A stretch of 64,000 nucleotides of DNA from Prionace glauca (GCA_037974335.1 CM075760.1:11192600-11256599); one strand, 5' to 3'; numbered from the stretch's first letter, positions 43,542 through 54,480 are shown. The notes: generated from the letters alone by a model not told the origin. Numbers and translations are program-made.

Positions 43542-43704
43542 TAAAAAGTCTGACAACACCAGGTTTTAGTCCAACCTATTTATTTGATAATATACTCACA
43601 AGCTTTCGAGGGGACTGCCTCTTCGTCAGGTGAATGGAGAGTTCTGGCCTCAGACAGAGCATATAAAGCACAGACAGTTTAGAGATTACTGATTAGAATG
43701 CGAA
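43542..43704 (+). mobile_element. Half of the foldback element, inserted in the SINE
   Basis: TAAAAAGTCTGACAACACCAGG...GATTAGAATGCGAA equals the left arm of the palindrome at 50611-51325. It is flanked by an 11-bp direct repeat TCCTCCTACAG (43531-43541 and 43705-43715), a target-site duplication. Confidence 0.9.
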
Positions 43705-43784
43705 TCCTCCTACAGTCCATAGATGCACAGGTTAGATTGATTGGCCATTCAAAATTGAGCCTAGTGTCAGGGGATTAGTATTAG

Positions 43785-43862
43785 AGAGAGGTCATTCCTC
43801 TGCTCTGAGTGTGGGAAGGGATTCACTGAGTTAAGCAACCTAATGACATACCAATGCATGGG
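43785..43862 (+). pseudogene. Single C2H2 zinc-finger fragment
   Basis: Translates to [20 protein letters not shown] and then YQCM. This is the first two-thirds of a finger of the same family as the nearby zinc-finger genes, with the last zinc-binding residues lost. It is embedded in the SINE between body and tail. Confidence 0.8.
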
Positions 43863-44280
43863 GTTGTGGGGATAAGGCCTGGTTGGTGCAGATTCGATGG
43901 GCAGAATGGCCTCCTGCACTGTAGGAATTCTCATACGAGTTAGGAGCAGGCCACCCAGCTTTTTGAGGCTATTCCATTGTTCAATATGATCGTGGCTGAT
44001 CTGATTATAACCCTAACCCCACTTTCTTCCTCCCCTCCCCAACCTCCCTATAGAGTACAAAACCCAAGTTCCAGCTCCGACCATTCACACCGTGTGATGA
44101 TAGTTTGCGTCCATCCTGACCTCTGTCAATATGTCAGTAACAAACCCACACACCATTGTTTGTTAGTTTCACATATCAAATATTTAATAGCGTCAGGGTA
44201 ACACCTGGAAAGTGAGAACAATAGCAGTTTACGTGGGTAAGTTTGGCGATCAGCAATTTGGGGTTGATGACCAATTGTTA

Positions 44281-44361
44281 CATAAGAACATAAGAAATAG
44301 GAGCAGGAGTAGGCCATCTGGCCCTTCGAGCCTGCCCCGCCATTCAATAAGATCATGGCTC
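44281..44361 (-). mobile_element. CR1-like LINE 3' tip
   Basis: CATAAGAACATAAGAAATAGG through GCCATTCAATAAGATCATGGCT, truncated after about 80 bp. Sequence is close to the copy at 6231. Confidence 0.9.
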
Positions 44362-44899
44362 ACAGCAGAGAGGGTGTCCATCCAGCCCTTTGTGAGCACA
44401 TTGTGGATCTGATGGACAAGATGGACATGAAGGGATATGAGAAAGAAACGAGGGGAAGATGTGGGGTTCAGGGGAAGCCGTTCAGTCCAATGGGCTAGTG
44501 GAAGGGAGGAAGCAGCAGAGGCAGCTGATCAGATTGTCTCAATCTTAGTGACAGAGGAACTCCATGAAATCCTCACACTTATTGTTGGAGGTGAGGACGG
44601 AGGAGACAGGGGAGGGGAGAGACCTCCTGACGACGTCGGAGTTAGTAAAAAGAATACAAGTTTATTTGATGCAAAGTTGATTTATTTGACTTTTAGCAAG
44701 ATGATCAGCCCCTATAGCTAGGGTAGGGTTTACTGACATCAGCAGAAACAGACCCCAATGAACATGATTCAATCCTGAACATGATTAACAGCAAAATCTG
44801 ATCACTGTATTTAATTGTGAACTCACTGGTATCTCAGCACATGGGATAAATAAGCAAATTCCTTCCAACATTCAGGGCAGGTGGAGGCTGTCCACACTG

Positions 44900-45118
44900 T
44901 GAAATTTCTGGGTACAGTGAGTTAAAATTATTTCCTGGGTGCATCTGCAGTGAGAGCACCTGAACGGTATCTCATCAGTGTGAACATGTAGAAGTTACAG
45001 TTCCCAGGAACATTTATTGTATTTCCCACAGTCCCGAGATTTAAAGGGTTTTTCCCAATGTGAAATTACTGGTGATCGAAGGAGACAGGATGACTGAGAG
45101 GATCTGTTTTCTCATGTA
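44900..45118 (-). pseudogene. Decayed zinc-finger remnants 3' of the ZNF gene
   Basis: On the minus strand, pieces such as GTGTGAACTCTCTGG..., TTCCCACAGTCCCGAGATTTAAAGGG (complement of a finger core) and a CATTTATTGTATTTCCCACAG block show two or more fingers decayed beyond a continuous frame. They are the old C-terminal or 3' UTR part of the gene at 45525-47687. Confidence 0.6.
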
Positions 45119-45524
<406 letters not shown>

Positions 45525-45528
<4 letters not shown>

Positions 45529-47687
45529 CACATGAAGGGTCTCTCCTCAGTGTGAACTCTCTGGTGTCTCAGCAAGTCATTTGACTGGGTGAATTCCCTC
45601 CCACACTGGGAGCAGGTGAATGGTTTCTCCCCGGTGTGAACTCGCTGGTGTCTTACCAGGTGCGATAACTGAGCGAATCCCTTCTCACACACAGTGCAGG
45701 CGAACGGCTTCTCCCCTGTGTGAACTCGCTGGTGTCTCTGTAGATGTGGTAACTGAGTGAATCTCTTCCCACACTCAGAGCACATGAATGGTCTCTCCTC
45801 AGTGTGAACTCGCTGGTGCCGCAGCAGGTTAGTGGAATTAATAAAACTCTTCCCACACTGGGAGTAGAGGAAGGGCCTCTCCCCGGTGTGAACCCGCTGG
45901 TGTCTCAGCAGGTTGGTTGACTGAGTGAATCCCCTCCCACACTGGGAGCAGAGGAAGGGCCTCTCCCCGGTGTGAACCAGCAGGTTGGTTGACTGAGTAA
46001 ATCCCTTCCCACACTCGGGACAAGTGAACCCCCTCTTCACACTGCGACCTTGCTGGTGTGTCAGCAGGTTGGATGACTGAGTAAATCCCTTCCCACACTC
46101 GGGACAAGTGAACCCCCTCTTCACACTGCGACCTTGCTGGTGTGTCAGCAGGTTGGATGACTGAGTGAATCCCTTTCCACGTTTGGGGAAAGTGAGGAGC
46201 TTTTCCCCAGAGTGTGTGCATTGGTGTTCAGTGAGGTCAGACGATCGTGTGAACGCAGCCCCACAGTGAGAGCAGCTGAATAGTCTCTCGTCAGTGTGAC
46301 CGTGTTGATGGGACCCCGATTCCACAGAACTCTGAAAACAAGTCCCTCCGTCTGGACATGTAAAAGGTCTTTCATCAGTCTCGCCTCGTTCGTCTGTCAG
46401 CAGGTTAGAGAACGGAATGAATCCCTTCCCAGACTCGGAGCGGGGAACCGGACCGTCCTCGGGGCGGGGAACCGGACCGTCCTCAGTCTGAACTCTCCGG
46501 TGTCCCTGCTGACTGGGTGAGACTGTGACTCCCTTCCCAGACTCGGGGCGGGGAACCGGACCGTCCTCGGGGCGGGGAACCGGACCGTCCTCGGGGCGGG
46601 GAACCGGACCGTCCTCGGGGCGGGGAACCGGACCGTCCTCGGGACGGGGAACCGGACCGTCCTCAGGCTGAACTCTCCGGTGTCCCTGCTGACTGGGTGA
46701 GACTGTGACTCCCTTCCCAGGCTCGGTGCAGCTCAAAGTTCTTGCCTCAGTGTGAACTCGCTTGTGCCCCTCCCCGCTGGATAAGGTAGTGAATCCCTTC
46801 CCACACTCAGAGCAGGTAAATGGTCTCTCCTCAGTGTGAATTCTCTGGTGATCCAATAGGTGGGATGACCGAGTGAATCCCTTCCCACACTCAGAGCAGA
46901 TAAATGGTCTCTCCCCAGTGTGCGCCCGATGGTGTCTGAGCAGGTCATTTGCCTGAGTGAATCCCTTTCCACACTCGGAGCAGATAAATGGTCTCTCCCG
47001 ATGGTGTCTGAGCAGGTCATTTGATTGAGTGAATCCCTTCCCACACTCGGAGCAGGTGAAAGGTTTCTCCCCAGTGTGAACTCGCTGGTGTCTCTGCAGG
47101 TGAGATAACTGAGTGAATCCCTTCCCACACACAGAGCAGGTGAACGGGGTGTCCCCAGTGTGAACTCGCTGGTGTCTCTGAAGATGGGATAACTGAGTGA
47201 ATTCCCTTCCACACACAGAGCAGGTGAACGGGGTGTCCCCAGTGTGAACTCGCTGGTGTCTCTGCAGGTTGGATGAATTTGTGAATCCTTTGCCACACAC
47301 AGGGCAGGTGAAAGGCCTCTCTCCAGTGTGAACACGCTGGTGTGTCTGCAAATTAGTTGAATTAATGAATCCCTTCCCACATTCAGAGCAGGTGAAGAGC
47401 CTCTCCCCAGTGTGAGTGTGTTGGTGTGTCAGCAGGCAGGATAACTGAGTGAATTCCTTTCCACACACAGAGCAGGTAAACGGCCTCTCCCCAGTGTGAA
47501 CTCGTTGGTGTCTGAGAAGGGTGAATGATCGAGTAAATCCTTTCCCACAAACACTGCAAATGAACAGCCTGCCTCCAGTGTGAGCTCGCTGATGTTTCAA
47601 AAGGCCAGATGATTGGCTGAATCTTTGTCCACACACAGAACATGTGTACCGTTTCTCCCCGCTGAGAACGGGACTGTTTCCTTCCAT
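45525..47687 (-). CDS. C2H2 poly-zinc-finger protein, 720 aa
   Basis: Begins [20 protein letters not shown]. About 22 finger modules follow (C-X2-C-X12-H-X3-H joined by HTGE-type linkers), with typical cores such as [15 protein letters not shown]. They are predicted to bind DNA in the nucleus. The first ten or eleven modules are good, although one lacks its linker ([10 protein letters not shown]). The centre (about residues 320-440) is decayed and filled with EDGPVPRP octapeptides. Further on, some modules lack a Cys (PFLYSQCGK) or carry GRSVK in place of the final His. No KRAB, SCAN or BTB domain is seen. The protein ends PFMC at a stop made by a 2-bp-short finger unit. A 5' exon (acceptor at 47795/47794) contains the ATG. 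Targets unknown. Confidence 0.88.
46440..46690 (-). repeat. 24-bp tandem repeat inside the ZNF gene (EDGPVPRP octapeptide)
   Basis: GGGGCGGGGAACCGGACCGTCCTC recurs about five times in a row at 46555-46665 and about twice at 46440-46485, keeping frame. The two blocks flank a degenerate finger ([19 protein letters not shown]), itself duplicated, so this is a two-level repeat. Confidence 0.92.
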
Positions 47688-47794
47688 GTTGGAAGTCCTG
47701 TGATATTCAGGTTATGACAAACTGGATGATTCTCAGATTCTGGTGTGATGTTTGATTCGAGATTCCCGATTGTCAATCCCCCTCCTCTTCAATC
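47688..47794 (-). other. 5' part of ZNF exon 2 (untranslated)
   Basis: On the minus strand an acceptor TTTTAAATCACAG precedes GATTGAAGAGGAGGGGGATTG at 47794. This sequence resembles the 5' exons of the zinc-finger genes at 51565 (GATATCAGAAGGTGAGGAATT) and 61233 (GATATCAGAAGAGGAGGAATC), including the following AATCTC(G/A)AATCAAACATCAC. Confidence 0.75.
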
Positions 47795-49129
47795 CTGTGA
47801 TTTAAAACAGAAAAAAAGGGAGTGAGAGAGAATTCACACAAACACAAAAGCAGCCTGTGAATGTGAGCTGAATGAATGTGGTAAATTTGTGGGGCCAGCA
47901 GGAGGAAAAAGTGATCATGAAAACTGCTCAATCTCCACAAAAACCCAACTGGCTCAGCAACACCCTTCAGGGAAGGGAGGTGGGTCTACACATGACTATT
48001 GGATACATGGGAGGAGAGAGAAAGAGGCAGGAAGTGAAGAATAGGGATTTTATTTACTGACAACTAACCAGGACCTTAACATAATCTTCCAATCCCTCAA
48101 ACTCCACCCAAGGATCACAGGAGCTGATCTGTGAGAGAGAACAGAGTCAATGTTTCAGACTTTGGTTCCATCCCCACAGATGCTGTCTGACCTGTTGAGA
48201 TTTTCCAGCATTTTGTTTCATAATTACAAAGAACAGAGAACAACACAGCCTGGGAAACCGGCCCTTCGGCCCAATGAGCCTGTGCCACCATTTTAACATT
48301 GTGAGTGCCCTCTTCTCCCTACGACCTTTGTCTACGCCTATTGGACTCCACAATAAAGGAATTATAACCAGATTGAGGGGAGACTAATTTAGGGACAATG
48401 TGTTACTGCCAATCAGCCTAAGTGCACGTTTTTTGGGGTGTGGGAGGAAACCTGATCTCCCGGAGATAACCCATCCAAGCACGGGGAGAATGCGCAAACT
48501 CCCACAGATACTGGCCCAAATCCATGTGTCTGCACAACAAACAGTGATAGTCACTGAGCAGTCATGTTGCCCATCAGTTTAAGTGTACGCTAACGACATG
48601 AAGCACTAGGCAACTCTCGAAGCAACATCCAAGAGCAGCCCTCGCACGACCCATCGCGTGTATGCCCCTTGTTGGACAACAAGGCGGACCAGAGCATCTG
48701 TGGATTAAAAAAATTAGTCAATCGTGTTTCTAAAGTTGGTTCTGTGAGCAATGCCTCCAATAAAATAATAGCAAAATAGAGCAGCTGTGGGATATCTGAA
48801 ATAAACACAGAAAATGCTGGAAATACTCACAGGTCAGACAGTGGGTAAGATTCTCCGGCCTCCCAGCAGTGTGTTTCCCGCTGATGGGAAGTGATGTGAT
48901 GTTTGCTAGCAGCAGGACTCTCTGATCAACTGCTCCCCATGGGAATTCACATTAACATCACCCCACACCAGCAGAAAACCCACGGGCGGAGGTGTGTGCT
49001 GCCGGCAGGAATGCAGAATCCTACCGGCATGAATGGCCAGAGAATTCTGGTCAGAGTCCATGGAGAGAGAAACGGAGGAAAGGTGGTAGAGGCAGGAAAT
49101 CTCACAACAAGTAAAAAGTATGTAATTGA
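47795..49129. other. ZNF upstream intron with SINE pieces
   Basis: Second-family SINE pieces lie at 48155-48225 (reversed, CAGATGCTGTCTGACCTGTTGAGATTTTCCAGCATTTTG) and 48795-48845 (ACACAGAAAATGCTGGAAATACTCACAGGTCAG). A CR1-like tip lies at 48225-48300 (reversed, CAGCCTGGGAAACCGGCCCTTCGGCCCAATGAGCC). No exon was recognised. Confidence 0.6.
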
Positions 49130-49720
49130 GTCATAGAGGTTTACAGCATGGAAACAGGCCTTTCGATCTAACTTCTCAATGCAGCCCCTTTTTTTAAACC
49201 ACTAAATTAATCCCAATTGCCCACGTTTGGCCCATATCCCTCTATAGCCATCCTCTCCTATGTAACTGTCTAAATGCTTTTTAATGGACAAAATTGTACC
49301 CCCCTCTACTACTGCCTCTGGCAGCTTGTTCCAGACACTCACCACCCTCTGTGTGAAAAAATTGCCTTTCTGGACACTTTTGTATTTCCCCTCTCACCTT
49401 AAAGCTATGCCCTCTAGTTTTAGACTCCCCGACCTTTGGGAAAAGATATTCACTATCTCGCTGATCTGTGCCCCTCATTATTTTATAGACCTCGATAAGA
49501 TCACCCCTCAGCCTCCTACACTCCAGAGAAAAAAGTCAGTCTATCCAGCCTCTCCTTATAACTCAATCCATCAAGTCCCGTTGGAATCCTAGTAAATCTT
49601 TTCTGCACTCTTTCTAGTTTAATAATATCCTTTCTATAATAGGATGAACAGAACTCCACAGTACTCCAAGTGTGGTCTTCTACAACTTCAACAAGACATC
49701 CCAACTCTTGTATTCAATGT
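49130..49720 (-). mobile_element. CR1-like LINE 3' part
   Basis: Reversed coding for YYRKDIIKLERVQKRFTRIP, LSYKERLDRL and a 3' UTR at 49130-49250 (TCATAGAGGTTTACAGCATGGAAACAGGCC). Frames are broken. Different subfamily from the copy at 6231. Confidence 0.85.
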
Positions 49721-49859
49721 AGATTTTGAAACACCACAGCACATGAGGCCATGGATCAAACTCTTTTAAGGCCAAACCAAATAAACAAGAAATGGAAAGG
49801 GGGAGACATTGATTTCCTCCCAGATGTTGCAGAGAGGAGGAAGTTTCACTCTGAAACAC

Positions 49860-50351
49860 ATTCGTGGACTTCCGCATTGTGACATCACAATGGAACCCTG
49901 CCAATAGGAATCACTCTGCTCCGCGATGACGTCTCCGGGTTCCAGTCGCAGGCCGGACCCGGGAGCCCCGCCCCCACCCATTGTTCCCCTCCCCCTACCC
50001 CTCCTCCAGGCAAGATTTCCAGACAAGCGACTGGCGGCTCCGGCCAGAGCGAGAAGCCACTCGGTTGAGTCCCCCTCCCCCCGGGGCTGCGCAAGCCGAA
50101 GGGAGAGGGGATGCTGCGCATGTGCAGAGGAGTCCCCGCCCGTCAGGGCGTCCATTGGTCAGGCCTCATGCTGAGGTTGACCAATGGAAAGAGTTGGAGG
50201 ACCGGAAGGGCTCTGGTCCTCCAGCCAATCAGAGCTCCCTCATTGTCTGAATGCGGAGTTGGACAATGTGCCCAGCAAAATTGCTGCTACTCTCTCTCTG
50301 AATGAAGGTTGAGCTTCAGACTCAAGCTTCTTCCTGTCTCCACCATCTGTG
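49860..50351. promoter_or_regulatory. CpG-rich, probably bidirectional ZNF promoter and exon 1
   Basis: A GC-rich island with CCAAT boxes in several places: CCAATAGG (about 49902), its complement ATTGG (about 50154), CCAATGG (about 50181) and CCAATCAG (about 50225). There are CRE-like TGACGTC (49927) and TGTGACATCACA (about 49880), plus an NRF1-like CTGCGCATGTGCAG (about 50113). On the + strand, exon 1 probably ends at CACCATCT|GTGAGTAAA (50351). On the minus strand, AAACTTCCTCCTCTCTGCAACATCTGG near 49825-49855 resembles that exon 1, suggesting divergent genes driven from one island. Confidence 0.6.
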
Positions 50352-50581
50352 AGTAAAACACTTGCTTTTCTCCCCCTTTCCATTTTGATTTTGGGCTTCA
50401 ATTTTGAACTTCCAGGTCACACTCGCTGACTAAAATTCATCCTCACATTCTTCATGTATCTGTAACCAGGTAATACAGTGTATTACACACATCATCAGGC
50501 TCTTCATTTATGTCCAATGTAAAACGTGGCTGTCAGCTTGAAGATTTTCAGCTCTCTGTGTCCAGAATAGGCGTCACGATA

Positions 50582-51340
50582 TGGGTATGCCGGTGTTGGA
50601 CTGGCGTAAACACAGTAAAAAGTCTGACAACACCAGGTTTTAGTCCAACCGATTTATTTGATAATAGACTCACAAGCTTGCGAGGTTAGTCCCTTCGTCA
50701 GGTGAATGGAGAGTTCTGGCCTCAGACAGAGCATATAAAGCACAGACAGTTTAGAGATTACTGATTAGAATGCGAATCCTTACACCGAACCTGCTGTTCC
50801 AGACCTGAAGTGTCTGACAATGTGAGTGGAAGGAGCATTCATCACAGGTTAAAGAGATGTGTATTGTCTCCAGACAGTACAGTAAGTGGGGTTTTGCAAA
50901 CCCAGGCAAGATCCCTGTTGAGACCGTCCTCATGTGTGTGGAACTTGGCTATCAAGTTCCGCACACATGAGGATGGTCTCAACAGGGATCTTGGGTTCAT
51001 GTCGCACTATCTGTAACCCCCGTGACTTGCCTGGGTTTGCAAAACCTCACTTACTGTACTGTCTGGAGACAATACACATCTCTTTAACCTGTGATGAGTG
51101 CTCCTTCCACTCACATTGTCAGCCACTTCAGGTCTTGAACAGCAGGTTAAGTGTAAGGATTTGCATTCTAATCAGTAATCTCTAAACTGTCTGTGCTTTA
51201 TATGCTCTGTCTGAGGCCAGAACTCTCCATTCACCTGACGAAGGGACTAACCCTGAAAGCTTGTGAGTCTATTATCAAATAAATCGGTTGGACTAAAACC
51301 TGGTGTTGTCAGACTTTTTACTGTGTCCAGGACAGGCAGC
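50582..51340. mobile_element. Large foldback (palindromic) element
   Basis: From 50611 (CACAGTAAAAAGTCTGACAA) to 51325 (…TTGTCAGACTTTTTACTGTG) the two halves are inverted copies of about 340 bp, meeting around GAACTTGGCTATCAAGTTC at 50941-50959. One arm has about 35 extra bases (GGTTCATGTCGCACTATCTGTAACCCCCGTG). It has no coding capacity. It lies in the intron between exon 1 and exon 2 of the + strand ZNF gene. A half-copy sits at 43542-43704. Confidence 0.93.
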
Positions 51341-51564
51341 AGGGAGCATGAATCTGTCAATCAGCCTCGATCAGCACCTTCAGAAGAATTGGGAGGGTGA
51401 ATATTAGACACAGCAGAGTGAGAATGGAGGGAGAGTGTGTGGGATGGAGATTTACAGCTTTTGGGGAATGAGAGAGGAAAGAATATTCCATAGAAACTAG
51501 AATTGTCTGTTCTGAATTTCAGTGCTGTATTGAAAGTGATGTATTTTGTAAATTCCTTTTACAG

Positions 51565-52057
51565 GATATCAGAAGGTGAGGAATTTACAGACAGAAATCT
51601 CAAATCAAACATCACGTCAGCATCTGACAGAGTCACTTAATTCATCGGGACCTGAATGCTCTTGGCCTTTGAATCCAGAAAGAGAAATGTTTCTCTGTTC
51701 TGTCTGCTTTTGCATTCTTGAAACATCAGTATGACTGGTACAGCAGACACGGACATACACTCTCCCACAGACTCACGCTCCCCCACACACACACACACTC
51801 CCCCAGACACACTCACACACACCCACACACTTCCCCCCCAACACACACACACTCCCCCCTCTCCACACACACTCACCCATTCCCGCCTTCTTCCCCCCCG
51901 CCCCGTCCTCACACTCCCATGCATTGACTGTGGAAAGAGCTTCTCAGTTACACAGCCATAAAAAATGTTGCACCAAAACAGCAGGGTGTCATAATCTTGT
52001 TCTGTGTGAGACTTCAACCTATCGTCAAACCTGGAGCAACATAAGGACATCTCCAAC
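51565..52057 (+). other. 5' part of ZNF exon 2, including a CA/CCCC-rich tract
   Basis: The acceptor TTCCTTTTACAG ends at 51564, followed by GATATCAGAAGGTGAGG. A CA-rich tract with CCCCC interruptions at 51760-51925 and a decayed finger (CATTGACTGTGGAAAGAGCTTCTCAGTTACAC, 51920-51955) come before the start codon. Several short upstream frames are present. Confidence 0.65.
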
Positions 52058-52900
52058 ATGGAGAAACCGTGGAAATGTGGGGACTGTGGGAAGGGTTGCA
52101 AAAGCCCCTCTGAGCTGCAAACTCATCAACGTGTTCACACTGGAGAGAAGCCGTACACCTGCTCTGTGTGTGGGAAGGGGTTCACTCGGTTATCTCACCT
52201 GCAGCGACATCGACTGGTTCACACTGGAGAAAGAGCGTTCATCTGCTTTGAGTGTGGGGATGGATTCACTAATTTACCCAGCCTGCAGAGACACCAGCGT
52301 GTTCACACTGGAGAGAGACCATTCACCTGCGCAGAGTGCGGGAAAGGATTTACGCATTTATCCAACCTGTCGAAACACAAAATCACTCACAGCAATGAGA
52401 GACCCTTTAAATGCACTGACTGTGAGAGTGGTTTCAAAACCTCTCGGGAACTGATGATTCATCAGCGCATTCACACTGGGGAGAGACCGTTCAGCTGCTC
52501 TCACTGCACAAAGAGATTTAGGACGCCATCCCACCTGCAGGAGCACCAGAGAATTCACACCAGAGAGAGACCATTCACCTGCTCTGTGTGTGGGAAAGGA
52601 TTCACTCATTCATCCAGCCTGCTGAGCCACAATCTCACTCACACCCAGGAGAGACCCTTTAAATGCTCTGATTGTGGGCGTGGTTTCAAACGTTCTCGGG
52701 ATCTGATGCTCCACCAGCGCACTCACACTGAGGAGAGACTGTTCAGCTGCTCTCTCTGCACAAAGACGTTCAAAACCTCATCCAATCTGCAGCAACACCA
52801 GCGAGTTCACACTGGGGAGAGACCGTTCATCTGCTGTGTGTGTGGGAAGGGATTCACTCAGTCATCCAGTATGCGGAGACACCAGCAAGTTCACAAATGA
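52058..52900 (+). CDS. C2H2 zinc-finger protein, 280 aa, ten fingers
   Basis: Starts MEKPWKCGDCGKGCKSPSEL and consists of exactly ten 28-residue C2H2 modules from end to end (280 residues), ending RRHQQVHK-stop. Every module keeps both Cys and both His. Linkers are HTGE(R/K)P-type with some variants (THSNERP, HTREERP-like, THTQERP, HTEERL). Two finger subtypes alternate: CGKGFTHLSNL-type and the CxxCTKRFRTPSHLQ / CGRGFKRSRDL type, suggesting duplication of finger pairs. It is predicted to be a sequence-specific DNA-binding protein in the nucleus. There is no effector domain such as KRAB or SCAN, and none in the visible 5' exon. The start is preceded by GACATCTCCAACATGG, a good translation context, and the paralogue at 60888 starts at the same place (MEKLWKCGDCGK). 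Confidence 0.92.
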   Translation: MEKPWKCGDCGKGCKSPSELQTHQRVHTGEKPYTCSVCGKGFTRLSHLQRHRLVHTGERAFICFECGDGFTNLPSLQRHQRVHTGERPFTCAECGKGFTHLSNLSKHKITHSNERPFKCTDCESGFKTSRELMIHQRIHTGERPFSCSHCTKRFRTPSHLQEHQRIHTRERPFTCSVCGKGFTHSSSLLSHNLTHTQERPFKCSDCGRGFKRSRDLMLHQRTHTEERLFSCSLCTKTFKTSSNLQQHQRVHTGERPFICCVCGKGFTQSSSMRRHQQVHK

Positions 52901-53154
52901 TGACTGGTGTTGGATTCTGCTGTTATTGCTGCTGTTAATCACATCCAGGACTGAACCATGTTCATTCTGACAGTTGGTGAAATGGGAGGGTCGGAGGGTT
53001 TCTTTCTGCTGGACTGGCTGGACGCATGACTTTGCTTCCAGTGGGCTGATGCTCTTTGAGCCTGGGAGAGCACATTTCCACTGAAATGACACACAAAAGC
53101 TGATGAAGGAAATTTATTTTATCCTGGATAGTAAATAATGTTTTTCCTATCACT

Positions 53155-53245
53155 ACAGGTAGATCTGAAATAAATACAGAAAGAACTGGAAAAACGCAGC
53201 AGGTCTAGCAGCATCTGTGAAGAGAGAAACAGAGTTAATATTTTG
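53155..53245 (+). mobile_element. SINE, second family
   Basis: TCTGAAATAAATACAGAAAGAACTGGAAAAACGCAGCAGGTCTAGCAGCATCTGTGAAGAGAGAAACAGAGTTAATA. Confidence 0.8.
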
Positions 53246-53249
53246 CACT

Positions 53250-53755
53250 ACAAGATTGAGAATCAATCTAGTAAACCTCCTCTGAACTACTTCCATGGTG
53301 TTTATAAAATGGGACAGCACAGTGCACTGCTGCATCACAACACCAGGGATCCAGGTTCAATTCCAGCCCAGGTCACTGTCTGTGTGGAGTTTGCACATTC
53401 TCCCCATGTCTGTGTGGGTTTCATCCAGGTGCTCCAGTTTCCTCCCAAAGACCAAAGGTATGTGGGTTAGATTGATTGGCTATGCTAAATTTGTGTTAGG
53501 GGGATTAGCAGGATAAATGTGTGGGATTATGGGAAGAGGACCTGGGTGGATGGTGTTGGGTACAGACTCAATGGGCAGAATGGCCTCTGGGTGTACTGAA
53601 GGGATTCTGTGATCCTTTGTTTAATAAGAGACAAAAACTGCACCCAGTGTTCAAGATGCAGTCTCAGCAATGCCCTGTATAACTGAAGCATAATATCTTT
53701 ACTTCAATGTTCAATTTCTCTCGTAATAAAGGATAGCATTCCATTTGTGAGAATG
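53250..53755 (-). mobile_element. CR1-like LINE fragment split by an HE1-like SINE
   Basis: Reversed CR1 sequence (GAATCAATCTAGTAAACCTCCTCTGAACTACTTCCATGG) up to about 53300 continues at 53622 (AAAACTGCACCCAGTGTTCAAGATGCAGTCTCAGC...GGATAGCATTCCATTTG). Between them, 53308-53620, lies a forward HE1-like SINE (GGGACAGCACAGTGCACTGC...TTCAATTCC...TGGCCTCTGGGTGTACTGAAGGGATTCTGTGATCC). Confidence 0.75.
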
Positions 53756-53991
53756 TTGATTTATTTGAACTAAGATTTATGGGATTCTCTTGTTTACAAT
53801 AACTCCATAACTGTAAATCACACCAGGTTCCAGTGACTTAACCATATGGCTAGAAAGAATACTTGAAATGGTGAATTCAGTAAGTTTATTAACCATTAAA
53901 AATGTAACAAGTCAAAGATAAAAAAGGAAAGTATCGATTAACAGTAAAAAGAGAAAGCTTAGCTTTCACAATTGAACATACGAACTTATGA

Positions 53992-54115
53992 AATGTTATG
54001 GGGAGAAGGCAGGAACATGGGGATGAGGAGCACATCAGCCAGGATCGAATGACAGAGCAGACTTGATGGGCCAAATGGCCTAATTCTGTTCCACGATCTT
54101 ATGAACAGACTTCTC
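53992..54115 (+). mobile_element. CR1-like LINE 3' tip
   Basis: TTATGGGGAGAAGGCAGGAACATGGGGATGAGG...GGGCCAAATGGCCTAATTCTGTTCC...TCTTATGAAC. Confidence 0.8.
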
Positions 54116-54189
54116 GCTATCCTTTTCAGACTAGGACATGATGGCTTCAAAAACATGGATAACTTGTAAAATCAACAGCTCCCAACACC

Positions 54190-54480
54190 TCCCCGTAGGG
54201 CACAGTGGTTTGCACTGCTGCCTCATAGTGCCAGGGACCTGGGTTTGACTCCCAGTTGGGTCACAGTCTGCAGATTTTACACATTCTCCCTGTGTCTGTG
54301 TGGGTTTCCTCCGGGTGCTCCGAGTTCCTCCTACGTCCAAAAGTCATGCTGGTTAGATGCATTGGCCATGCTAAATTCTCCCTCAGTGCACCCGAACAGG
54401 CTCCTGAGTGTGGTGACTCGGGGATTTTCAGAGTAACTTCATTGCAATATTAATGTAAGCCAACTTGTGACACTAATACA
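54190..54480 (+). mobile_element. HE1-like SINE
   Basis: GGCACAGTGGTTTGCACTGCTGCCTCATAGTGCCAGGGACCTGGGTTTGACTCCCAG is the tRNA-like head. The body continues to TTGCAATATTAATGTAAGCCAACTTGTGACACTAATA, an L2-like 3' end. Confidence 0.88.

Larger units (their letters stand above)
43395..43935 (+). mobile_element. HE1-like SINE split by later insertions
   Basis: Head and body 43395-43541 (GGCATCACAGTGGATAGG...TTCAATTCCGGCCTTGGG... TTTCCTCCTACAG) resume at 43705 (TCCTCCTACAGTCCATAGATG...) and run to the tail TGGCCTCCTGCACTGTAGGAATTC. A zinc-finger fragment lies in the 3' half. Confidence 0.85.

Noticed and set aside
51718-51961. Thr/His/Pro-rich frames before the + strand ZNF
   Set aside because: They come from the CA/CCCC tract in the 5' untranslated part.
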